NCBI GenBank assembly: GCA_012934845.2
Contig: WNNJ02001019.1
Location: forward strand, 1-64,000
Direction of reading: 5' to 3'
Length of the DNA stretch: 64,000 bases
Source of the DNA: Pomphorhynchus laevis
Lineage: Eukaryota > Acanthocephala > Palaeacanthocephala > Echinorhynchida > Pomphorhynchidae
The notes below the pieces were generated by a model that saw only the letters and a list, made by a program, of their open reading frames with translations, made no database searches and was not told the origin of the DNA. Positions 30,505-42,500 of this stretch are shown here, piece after piece. The translations under genes were made by a program, and so were the position numbers. The number at the start of each line of letters is the position of its first letter. The stretch's first letter is position 1.

Positions 30505-31977
30505 TTAGCTGTTTTTACGATAGTCATTAAAGGCCTTACGTCTCATCTTTAAAGCATGTTTTATGTCGCTATTAAACCAAGGCGGTGAGATCGATGTCAA
30601 ACAGTGTTTACTCTGAAGAGGTGAGAAACGATTAAGGAGGTGGTACAGAGTATCCCTGAAAAACTGCCATGAATATTCGACGCCAACATCAAAAGCATCC
30701 AACCACTTTATCCCAACGAGATATGTATTTACTAGAGCAAAGTCAGTTCTGAATGGGTTTACAGACGACGTCGGATTTACGCCATGTGAGTAGACATCGC
30801 TCAGACCAATCGAAATGACCACATGATCTGAATGACCTATTGGGTCCAGATAGCTTAATCTATCGAGAATGTCATATGGTACAGTAAGGCATAAATCCAA
30901 AAGTGAATGTGAATCCTGTGAAAATCTTGTACTCTGACTGACATGTTGCTTAAGAGCCAAGCTGTTTATTAAGCCAAGTAGCTTCAAACTCTCGACATCC
31001 GAGTCATTGGAAGTGTAATTAACCCAATTGGCAGATGGCATGTTGAAATCACCAAGTACAACAAATCTATCACAATAACTACTTCTCTCTATTAAAGCAG
31101 CTATGCTATCTGTGTTTGATCTTGTAGAACGATACACAGTCAATACCGTTATTGGGTGTTGACAATATAGCTTAATACACAATGCTTCATTATAGTTAAT
31201 AGCATCACTAAGAGTTTCAATTACTCGGAATTGAAGCCTATTAGAGATATACGCGATAACACCTCCTCCAATCTTACCTGTTCTATCACTTCTACTTATG
31301 ATGTATCCCTCAATGAATATATCTACGTCTGCTATTGACGAGCTAAGCCAAGATTCTGTGAAAATACCTACATCTGGTACGATATCTTGAAAGAGACATT
31401 TTACTTCATCTAACTTATTAAGTAGACTACGAATATTCGAGTAAATGATTTTTAAACCACCATTATTTGTGCTCAACTTGAAGGAAGAATCGCGAAGAAA
31501 TTTTCGAAATTCACGAATACACCGATCGACATTGAGGCAAGGTGAAACAGTAAATATTTCACGTCTTAGGCGGAGGGCGCCAAAGTGGTAAGAAGGTTCG
31601 CAGGATTGAGCACATCTGAGAGTCCCTTCCAATGAATATGTATACGCCTCCGCACAACTCGAAAATTTTGTATTGTCAAATTTTTTTTCACCCAACTCTA
31701 ATCGACATGCTAACTCTGATTTAGCCTCTTTCAAACGTAATCGATCATCTATGCTCAGATCGCGTAGCAGACGTATACTCGACCCTTTCAAACGATATGC
31801 GCCGTTAAAGATTATGTGAATAATTTCAGCGGAGTTGAACACCACTTTGAGCAGTCTAGGTCTCAACTCATTACTTATCTTACCGAGACGAAAAGCGGCC
31901 TTTATCTTCATGCTCTTAACAACTTCGTCTTGACATTCATACAATACCACCGAAAGAATGGATTGTAGATGACCCAA
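30505..31977 (-). pseudogene. Fused ORF1 C-terminus + APE endonuclease (CR1-like)
   Basis: A single 490-residue frame begins with ORF1 sequence (AAFRLGKIS, RLLKVVFNSAE, YRLKG, LSIDDRLRLKEAK) and runs without a stop into the ORF2 endonuclease: IIYSNIRSLLNKLDEVK, IFTESWLS, RSDRTGKIGGGVIAYI, VLGDFNMPSANW, GHSDHVVISI. In the two other complete copies these parts are in different frames separated by a stop. Either an indel fused them or this family uses one ORF. It ends at the frame loss near 30505, before the RT. Confidence 0.75.
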
Positions 31978-32036
31978 GTCGTCATCTAATCGTGCCTGGC
32001 TATTTACAGCGACAGATTCCTTTACGTTTGCAATAA

Positions 32037-32430
32037 TTAAACACTGTTCACGGTTATGAAGTCTTCCCTTCTTCGAAGTACCTGACGAGAGTCATATGCA
32101 GATGCCATGCTATTAAGTGAATGAGTGTCTTGAGAGTTAATCACATTTGCTTTTGAAACACCTCTAAGAAGTACAGACCTAGTCATGCCCACATCATGTT
32201 GAATGTTACCTGGCGTCATTATTGAGGATTTTATGGATTCATGTTGAGGTTGTGCGGTTATTACTGAAGATCGTCGTCGCGATATTTGCATTTGCGAGTT
32301 GTGAGCCATTTCTGAGCGGACAGCAGATACGTTCGGTTCGTCGTTATTCACCCGGTTGTTATTACTACCAGACTGTGATTTGGGGATGTTAGCCAAGGTA
32401 GCACGTTTTAGCGTACGTCGGCTTGCAACC
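32037..32430 (-). pseudogene. CR1-like ORF1 N-terminal remnant
   Basis: Minus-strand frame rich in Ser, Asn and Gln (KSQSGSNNNRVNNDEPN and further), the position of the polar linker in the other ORF1s. The segment joining it to 31977 (ANVKESVAVN, ARLDDD) is in a third frame. The first 25 residues of the open frame (32431-32501) belong to an unrelated RTE fragment on the opposite strand. No cysteine cluster is visible, so the 5' end is missing. Confidence 0.5.
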
Positions 32431-32449
32431 GAAAGACACCGCAGACTCA

Positions 32450-32545
32450 TGAAGTGGAAAATGTATTCAAAAGTAGCGGACCTCGCCACCATACGGGACA
32501 AACGCTGAAGGAAAATTAGAAAAAAGAAGAAGATCTAATATAATA
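32450..32545 (+). mobile_element. RTE-type LINE 3'-terminal fragment
   Basis: The + strand encodes SKVADLATIRDKR followed by a stop and an A-rich AAAAAAGAAG tail, matching the end of the RTE fragment at 43.08 kb (SKAADPVPTREKL plus AAAAAAAGAAAAA). Only about 90 bp remain. Confidence 0.55.
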
Positions 32546-33192
32546 AAAGTCAAATTGGTTATTCGACTATGTCGTATTCATTATGTTAATAGATTTCATT
32601 TTAGAATAGAAGAATGACAGAATAGATTACTGAACATTTTACACAATTTGATTTATTTGTGGAGATTACAATGAGCTCTGATGTATCATGCATATACTTT
32701 TGACTGATGCATATATTTCACATCCAATAATGTTTTTGCTTACCAAAAAGATTGAATGTTTCTGTAAAGTGTCTTCCAAATGAACCAACAACTTCATTGA
32801 TTGATTTATTTTTGAAGTAATTTTCAGAGACTTTCCAACCGATCAACTGTTGTATATTATCTTTTATGTTTTCAATCATAAATCTATACTTATAAACGTT
32901 GCATATTGCTAATACGTGTTATTTTTGTCATAACAAACCCTTTTTTAAAAATCAATGAAAAATATTAATTACAATTTATGCAAACGGCTTGTAGAATTGT
33001 ATATTTTTCATTTTTGAAAATGATTTTGTGTCATTTTTACCTGGATACATACACATTTTAAATTCCTGTTGATCTGCAATCCCTTGAACTTTAAAGGGAT
33101 TGCAGATTTTTATTAAAAAAATTTAAAACTAAAAATGCCGATTTTTTGTTGAAATAATTTATCTGTAAATTACATGCAATGTAGTATTTTAG
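32546..33192. other. Intergenic, nothing recognised
   Basis: AT-rich sequence between the LINE cluster and the UBR gene. It must hold the promoter and 5' UTR of the UBR gene if the 33193 start is right. The palindrome-like CCTTGAACTTTAAAGGGATT lies at about 33080; no TATA box with a convincing start site was found. Confidence 0.5.
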
Positions 33193-33507
33193 ATGGAACG
33201 AGAAAATGATAGTGATGATAATGCTGAAGAAGTACCTCATATTGAACCATTTAATATTGACTTACCAGATATAATTGAGATTAATGATATACAGTCTGAA
33301 GACTATGAAACATTGCTCGATGTCACAGAAGAATGGGGGATGCGTCGACGGTTGAACGAAGCTAACGAAGAAGACATGCGAGAACAGCGACAACTGAGAG
33401 GGCTTCTCGAAATCGATACGAGAGAAGACCGTACTGATCTAGTGACGATTAATCCTAAAGAGGCAGAATGTATTATCGAAGATTTTAATGAAATTGAATT
33501 TGGAAAA
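33193..33507 (+). CDS. Candidate first coding exon of the UBR gene
   Basis: Opens with MERENDSDDNAEEVPHIEPF and is strongly acidic. It ends at GGAAAA|GTGAGC, a good donor, in phase 0, and the next exon starts in phase 0 at 34157 after TTTTAAG, giving EIEFGK-ELLMDLNEES. UBR1 N-termini are poorly conserved before the UBR box, so sequence alone does not prove the link. It could instead be a separate small gene. Confidence 0.5.
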
Positions 33508-36500
33508 GTGAGCGATTTTTTTTAATTTTAATTTTGTTCATATACTCTTGTTTAGTGTTGTAACAAACAATAATATATATATTTAATTTATAATGTAATG
33601 TATTTTCTTACATTTTAAGATGGTGATTTAAAATTGAAACATATTGATAAAATATTTACAACATAACATAGCTAACCACGTCTTTTGCACCGTTATATTT
33701 TATATTTTCGTATGCATAAACGCTTCTTCTTTACAAACATTAAACAATATATGTTTTTGAAAGAAACTTTTTTACCTTGTAAATTCAGACATTTTATTTT
33801 TAAATAACAAATTATTTATCAAATTTAATCTTTTCATTAATACATCTTTAACTTTATTTTCAAATTTTTAATTTCAATAAAGTTATTAATTATCTGAGTT
33901 TTTAAATCGATAATTTTTTGATTAAATCAATTTTTATTTGAATTTTTATTTACTTTATAAATAAAAAATAAATTTGTTCTCTATTTATCACTTAAATTTG
34001 GTATTTAGACTTTCAATGCTCTCTTCAGAGAGAGAGCTTTAAATTATCATAATTTTATGATAATAATTTTATTTATCATAATTTTTTATGACTCTTATCT
34101 TTGCTCCAAATTCTGCAACGGTTGTACTTTTATACTAAAATCGATTTTGTTTTAAGGAGCTATTAATGGACCTTAATGAAGAAAGCATATCAAATAAGCT
34201 ATACACTGCATGGAATCGTCTTATTCCGTGTCTATATAATTGGCCACTAGCCGCTACTGGAAAAATTGATAGAGGAGTTGATCGTAACATTGACAAATTG
34301 ATAACTCCATTGAAAATTCTTATGAGTGGAAATCCTGATTGGCAAAATGACTGGAAATCATTTTGTTCGCCAAATAAGCGTACTGTATGTGGAAAGATGT
34401 TTAAAACGGATGGCATAGTATATCAATGTTGGTATGTACTTTTATTAATACAATAATCAATTTTGTATGACTGACTAAATATCATGAATATTGTTGTTTA
34501 TCATTAACTATGTTGAATACACTTATAATTTAAAATAATGAAAGCATATAAGCAAATAAATATCTCTACTCAATATCGTGCTTATACTACTTTCAGTTTA
34601 CTATTTATACATAATAGTTTCCTTAAGGTGTGGAATATGATGGCATTTCAGTTTAAAATAAATTTATTATATTTTAATAATTAAATCAATAAGTAAATAA
34701 TTAATAACTAAAGTAATGTACTTAGGTTGTAGAATATGGTGACATTTCAGTTTTAAATAAATTTATTATATTTTAATAATTAAAAACATTTTGTCCGAAC
34801 ATGATGACCTCTATTCCGTATGTCTTATGTATGATGACCTCTATTCCTTATTCTTATACATCTGTTATTAGTCAATTCATAAAAATTGACTATGATTTAA
34901 AATTTTAATTTTTAATTTTATATAAATATATCGTATATGATTATTTATTATTTATCTGATCTAATATTTTATTAGATGTATAATTAAATAGTTAGAAAAT
35001 ATTCTAACTTCTTATTCTAAGTTGTTATTATATTTTTTATCAGTTATTTACTATTATGTGAAATTAATCCGTAAAGGAGTTTTAGCTTGGAGTACAAACT
35101 TTATAACTTCATAAGCGCAAACAACAGTTTATGTAATTATCATTATTTGTTTTTATTTTACATTTTCATTTGACGAACATCCTTAAAACGTTAAAATTTT
35201 AATAATTTACGTAAAAATGATTTGGCGATTTTAATATACGATTTTATTTAGATTTAATAATCTGATTGAGTGTAGTCTTTCATAAACAGTATAATTATTA
35301 GATATTAATTGTACTATAGAATTAACATAGTAATTACCCTAACGTCAAACATAATAGGCTAAATGAATAAAAATGTTTCGAGCTATTAGTTTAAACAATG
35401 TATCTGCATACGCTTAACGTAATATAACGTGTATATTGTATTACATTTTCATTCGATAACTTGCTAAATGTTTTTATTTGAATAATTTTATTTATTTCAA
35501 TAATATTTTATATTTTTGTTTATCATCAGGACTTGTTCAACTGATCCCACTACAGTTCTTTGTTCAGAATGTTTTATGCATAGTGAACATCGAAATCATT
35601 CTTACAGAGTAAGAACATTATTTTTATCAATCGTACTAAAAAGATTTTGTTAGATGGCAAGTTCAGGCGGTGGTGGATTTTGTGACTGTGGTGATGTTGA
35701 ATCCTGGGTTTCCTTTCCACACTGTAGCATTCATAAACCTGATGATTCTGATTCTACTGGTCGGTGCTCAGACGAAATTAAATCAAGAATAAGAACAGTG
35801 ATCGGGGCAGTATTTCGAATTTGTGTAGAAGCTCTCTCATGGACTAATTTTGAAGCGCTTCCGTCATACATTACAGATAGGTAACATTTCACTTTTGATT
35901 CCGAACCGTTTAATCTCGATAGTTATATATTCATTTTTTATTAAAGGTAAATTAGCATATTTTTTCAATAAGCAAATTGAATAGTAAATTTTCTAAATTT
36001 TCACAAATTTGCTGTTATCTGAGTGCAATTCGACAGAGACATAAAAAGGACAGCACATAATTGAAATAATTAATTATTTTATTATAAATTGATTGTTCAC
36101 TCATATTGGATTATTTATTAGTAAAGAGAGTGAAGAAAATATTTATTTAATCGAATTTTCAATAGCCTACTGCTATCATCTTCAGCGATAGCTCATCATC
36201 AGTAATGTTGAATGAACAGCAAAATGCAATGCTTGAACAAATGATGCATGCAATTGCGAGATTGGAGCATAATGTACGGGACCTGCAGAATAGAATACGT
36301 CAACAACCAGTCCTGATATTACTATGGTACCTGCTACAAACAACGAGTTCAACAAGAATGACGTGAAAGAGATGATTGGCCGGAGTTAGACAACGCTCAA
36401 TAATCCAAAGGCAAAACTTCGGGATACGCACGAGCTTGCTGCGTACTTAAGCATCTTGAAGGCAATATCGGAAGAAGATCTGGGTACCTACGCGGCAAAG

Positions 36501-39500
36501 GAATGGTTCCAGATCTTCTTTCGCCGTGTAGTGACAATCTACATGGCTGTCACTCACGGATGGCAAACAGTGGCACCTCAGTTACCAGTGTAACTGGGGT
36601 GGAAGCTGATCTAGCCAGGAGAGTAGGCCTTGATCTTAATAAGCCGATCCAATTGCCATACACCCAACATGCGTTTATGCCTAAGGAACAGCTGACGATA
36701 AGAACACAGAATAGTCGGCCACAGACTTCATCAAAGCGAAAGAATCGCAGATAAAGGACTATTTTGATGTAGTAAAAAATGTAAAAAGAAATTTCTTTGT
36801 TTTTGACCTTTTAAAAGCTGGGGTATATTTTCTTTCTTTGGTCTAGTAACTAAAAGGACGGATATGAGGAAATAGCTAAGGACACGATACTCAAGTGAGA
36901 CTGGGGTCTAATGATCAACCTGCACTTTGAAACGGTATACGCCTTAAGTGAAAAACTCATATCCAATGAACTATCAACATAATGCTGGTAGGGGTTTTAT
37001 TTGAAGAAGTTGTTCACTCCCTATAGGTGTTATGTTGGTATGTATCATTATCCTTCTTAGTTATAGATAACAATCTTTTAAATTAAGAAGGGTTAAACAT
37101 CTGAAATATGATTCCTTTCTTTCTTTTTAAAGATTAAGTGTACTAATGATTTTACATTATTATAGCACGATATACTACTTGTGTATTCACGCAATAGTTA
37201 TGAATTTCTCTTCTCGGACAAAGAAAGGAATTCTATAAGTTAAGATCAGGTTATTGCTAATCTAAACTTCTTTTGGTTTAAATTCCTGAAACCTCTTAGT
37301 GATCATAATAAAATGATTACCTAGGAAGTGCAACTAGCATTGTTTTACAATAATCTAGTCTGCGTATAATAATTATTATCAGAACAACATCTGGAATAAT
37401 TAAAATTTTGATATAAACAGTTATTTGAAACAACTTTATCAACTGTCTTCTACCATGTCTTGCACAGGAGCACAGCTTTTTCCCACACGTTCTCACGTGA
37501 CTTTTTCGGAGAGTATAAATACCCCGAATAGAAGCTCCTAATACTTGTGCAAACATCGTCAGCAACAGGCAAAGGCTGTCACTTAGTTCAAAGGTAGAAC
37601 TAAGTGATATATTACAAGGATCGGATCTTAAGTCAAAATAAGGTTTGATCGCCTTTCGTTCCTGTAAAGTTACCAAACTATATAAAAATAAATGGATATT
37701 TTAAGCTAAATCGTATGATATCTCTAAAGATTCAGTTAAGGTAGATGAATATTTATCAAGATATGAAAAACCTATATTTTATTTCAATATTTAATATTGA
37801 ATAGTTGACAAAATCAACATACTGTTTGAATTCATATCTTAAACATTTTAGAAAATACGGTTTATTAATAACGAAAATAATATACTCAAGTAACATACGA
37901 ATTCGTCATTGTATTATTGTATAGTTCATTTAATGCATTTTCGCCGCCCTCTCGTCTCATTTATTGTTTCATAAATTTAAATCTATCATGCTGCCTTGCG
38001 TAACCTCTTCGTTTATTAGCCTACACTCACTAACTACTTTCAACATTTAATAGAAATGCTTTGAGCACATAATTTGTGCTTAGATATTTCTGTAAGTTGT
38101 AAAGTCGTGCAAATATTTGTACCAATCGTCAATTTCAGCTTTTATCTTTAAATATTTCTACCTTAAAGTTCTAACTTATTATCTTTTAAATGGTTTATTA
38201 ATTCGTTATATTTCAAAGTGAGGTATATTTACATGACAATAAGTTAAATACTGTAGTTAGCAATACTAAAAACTGCTTTAGACTATAATTCTTACTGTAT
38301 CTTTAAAAATATGTGTTTGTTTGTGCTAATGTTTTTAATTTAAAATATAAAAATTGATATTTTATATTAATTATTTATTTTTGATAATAAATTTAGATGT
38401 TTTTAATAGTTTATTACAAATGTGTTTTCATATTTGAGCCTTTTTATTTTTAAAGTTATTAAATGAGTAACAAACATCTTTTTAAATTCAGTTGATCTGG
38501 ATTTTTTGAAAACTATTTTGTTTTAAGTCGGGAAGAATATGATCGCATATTTGCCACTGTTGTACTTAACGATGAGATACATTCTTATATGGAGGTAATG
38601 TTTATTTTTAGTTCATTATTATATTATCAACAAAATAGGTCACCACATGCCTTTCATCCACTCTTGAAGTATCTCGTAGTCAAGCATACGACCTGGCTAA
38701 TATGATTGATAAAGAAGGACGTACTACAGTGTGTGTTGGAAAGAGAAGTAGATGTATTAACATGAAAAAGTATATTGATGTAAGTTCCATCAGTAATTGT
38801 AGTTTTGATAATATTTAGGTTAATAGTATTTGTTTTTAAAAACCTTCAACTTTGTGGAAGGATTCATGTATTTAATTAATATTTAATAAACGTATTTAAT
38901 TAATAAATACGTTAATGTTGGCATTTGACATGAAACCAATCAAATAAAATCTCAATACAACCAGATTACTTTTTTAATTGACGAATGCAATTTAATTCCT
39001 AAATCATTCTGTTAATGACCAAATGCTTAATAAAGCACCGTATTTCTTACCACAAGTCTTGGCATGAAGAATATTTATCGAGAAAATTCGTTTTTAATCC
39101 GAATTATTACAAGAAGGCGAGGAAACGAATATTTATTTGATTAGAAAAATCCAATATTTCGACGGCACTACGTCACGTCATCTTCAGGGTTGTAGTTAGA
39201 ATAGTTTAAGAATTTTTTAAGTAGAAAATTCTTAAACTATTCTAACTACAACCTTGAAGATGACGTGCCATAGTGCCGTCGAAATATTGGATTTTTCTAA
39301 TCAAATAAATATTCCTGTTTCCTCGCCTTCTTGTAAGAATATTTATCGTTTTGATTAGTACAAATGCATAAGCTGCAATTTACTTATCTATTTTATAATT
39401 TGAAGTGTTTAGATCAAATTTGTGTAGAGCATTAGGATACAATAATAATAATATTTGGTGTTAAGTTTGATAAAAACATTTTCTACTAGAATTTTTTATA

Positions 39501-42500
39501 TTTAATATGTTTTAATAACATATTGATTATATTCTTTTTATTTTCGATACAACAAGACGCCACTAATAACCTGGATGAGTCTCGTCAGCTGCTGACCCAG
39601 ACCTACATTTCACGTTATGAGCATCCTATGTTGTCATCAGCTAGGTCAGCAGCTGATGATACGCACCCAGGCTGATGAGTATCGTCCTGCTGTATTAATT
39701 AACAGGAACAATAATGTGAGGATAATATCGTGCCACAATCAGAAAAAAATCAGCTTACAGATGCAATCAAATTAAATATTTTTCCTATATTAATGATTTA
39801 ATCTAATTATTTCGCTTAATCTTCTACTTTTCAACGTAGATAGTTCGCAGAAATACCAAGTAAATATGTTGTTATAGTGGTAGTTGACGTTCATTTAAAG
39901 GTATAGTTATGGGTATAAAACCTTGTGTTCTAAAGTGTAATTATAAAGTGTAAAGTTGAATGGTTTGGTAATAAGCGTTAGGACGAAACAAATATGCATA
40001 AGGCGGAAATAGGAGAAGCTTTAGTAGATGCAACATTAAAGGTTGCGTGCAATACTTATCTGGCCATTCAAGTAATTGATCGTGATTATTCTAAGAAGGA
40101 AACCACACGATGTTGCTTCGAAAAGAGCGGCGCGATCGACAAATGAAAATCCTACATGTACATTTGTAATCAGGAATAATAAAATGGCGATTTATATAAT
40201 AATAGAATCCATTAGTAATAAATTCTGAAGATAATCCTCAAGTGAATGGCAATAGTCATTCTTTACCGTTGTGACTATACTAAAGAAACTCTAATAACTA
40301 ATACAACTACTTCGCTTGATCTTTTACTAGTTAACGTAGAATGATTTGATTTCAAAGTTTTATATATTTGAAATATTTGAAATATTTATATCCTAATTTC
40401 AACGTAGATAAACGTTGAAAATATGCTTCTAAAAATGTATCGTCAACATGTATAGCAAGAATAACTAGAGCTCGCTGTTTAATTGATGATTACGAATTTC
40501 GTTTCATGTTACCATCGATGGAAGCATATAAACTTTATATAAATGGCTTGCATGAGAAGGTTAATAATTTAGATCCAGATATTCTATACAGACCAGCAAT
40601 AACATTTGTTATATAGAAGGGATTCATGTTGCCATAGGATATACCTGATTATATGCATCTAACAGGGTTACCACAACAAATTATGTTAAATCAACAAGGA
40701 AATTTATGAGGCAAACTCTTCGACATCTACCGTTTTTGCAATCGTACTGCATCCAGGATGCAGATATACTTTACACGCATAATATGATAAGTAATTCATC
40801 AGATCAATCCAACGTGTGCCGGACAATGCAGGGTAATATCAGAATATTACCTTCAAAGAACAATAAAATCACATTACATCCAGGATGCAGATATACTTTA
40901 CACGAATAATATTTGCCAAACCGTGATTATAAATTCGTATCAGGTAAACATTATAAATCCAATTTTGTTGCCTTTAATTTCAATACTTAACTTTATCTGA
41001 GCTACTTTTGACACAGTCATCAATTATTTTATACAAATTATTTGCCAATTGTATGTGAATATAATTAAAACTTAAATTTTATAAAAATATGATTAAAATA
41101 TTGCTTAAATTAGAAAACTATATATTTTCTTATCCATCATTTTTAGCAATAATTGTCGAAATTTTCCCTTGGTTTTTAAAATTTAAATTCAGATGCATGC
41201 ATAATACAACAATTATTTTCTTGCGGGTTTTAATTTTCTTGCGGTTTTTAACATTCAGATGCACGCTTACAGAAAATTATTAATCAAAATATGAACCATC
41301 ACAACCAACACACTTTTGCTAACGCTAAAAACGTGATTGTCAGCAAGGTTACATTCCTTCATTCTGTGTCTACTAAATCGATGAACGCATTTTTATATAG
41401 CTTTGGTTTTCAAGTATTACTCACTGAGGAGGTTACTGAAATGCTTGAAAAGTAAGGATCGGTAGGCGAGAAGTCTGGTGAGTCTAGCGCATAAGCAGTG
41501 CTTCGTTGCCCATTTTTTAACTCCTGGAAGTTCGGTTTAGTGACGTGCTGTCAAGCATTGTCGTAAATTTTCTGTTGACTAATACATTGCAGTTGCTGAT
41601 AAAATATTTGATGCATTTCGACTTTTCGTGACTGTACTTCTCTGTCGTAATAGTTTCGCCTTGATTTAAAAATCTTTAATAAAAAGGAGTTGTGCATACT
41701 ACCAAACGGTAAGCATAACCTTTCTTTTGCTACGTTGTGGCTTCTGGGATTATCGTGGGGCTTAATCGACGTTTAACCCCTTAGCAGAACTTTGCCGATT
41801 TCCGTAAATATCCAAATTTTAATAATCAGTTACAATTCGCTGAAAGAACGGGTCGTTCTTAATATCGTAAAATAAGCGAATGTGGCTCTTTATAACGATA
41901 TTTCCTTTGGTTTCTGTTCAATTTATGTGCACCCTTTTTATAAAGTTTTATTTTTTCGATATTTCTCATATGGTTGAAAATTATCACATGTGATGTTTCA
42001 CTGATATTTGTTTGCTTCTCTTGCTTCATGCGAAGCAAGTTCTCAGACATTTGATATTATTTATAATATTAAATAGTGTGTTTGCGTCAAGTAATAGGAG
42101 CCGAAACCTGATAACATAGCAGTTCCTTCTGATTATGTCGAATCTTTATTCTGACGCATCGGATGCTATTTATTAGTAATTTATAAAAGTTGACTTTTAT
42201 TTTAAATTTGAATTTTAAATTTTAATTTGATGTATTTTTTTGTCAGAAATACTTAAACTATGTATTGATGAATTATTAACTTTAAAAAAGGGAGAAGTTT
42301 GCATTCCAAGGTGTTTACACTAAAATGTAAACTGCTTCACGTGATCGCGTTTAAGAGAACAGAAAATGGCCAATATCCAGGTAGCATAGTGCTTGAAATT
42401 AATCAAATTTAATGATCGAGGAATAGGGGTCAAACCCTGATAGCATAGCAGTTCTTCCTGAATAACAATTGACTTTTATTTCAAATTTTAATAGTTTAAA

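Larger units (their letters stand above)
30352..32450 (-). mobile_element. CR1-like LINE, 3'-truncated, with ORF1 and endonuclease in one frame
   Basis: Minus-strand element starting near 32450 and ending at 30352 inside the linker before the RT. The terminal 180 bp (30352-30534) are shared with the 5' edge of the 6.4-8.4 kb LINE, so the two represent complementary halves of one family. Loss of the 3' half is unusual for a LINE, where 5' truncation is normal, and implies a later deletion or rearrangement. Confidence 0.8.

Noticed and set aside
37317-37676. Minus-strand ORF of 119 codons
   Set aside because: No known domain, no repeats of it, and a low-complexity isoleucine run; it lies in a UBR intron.
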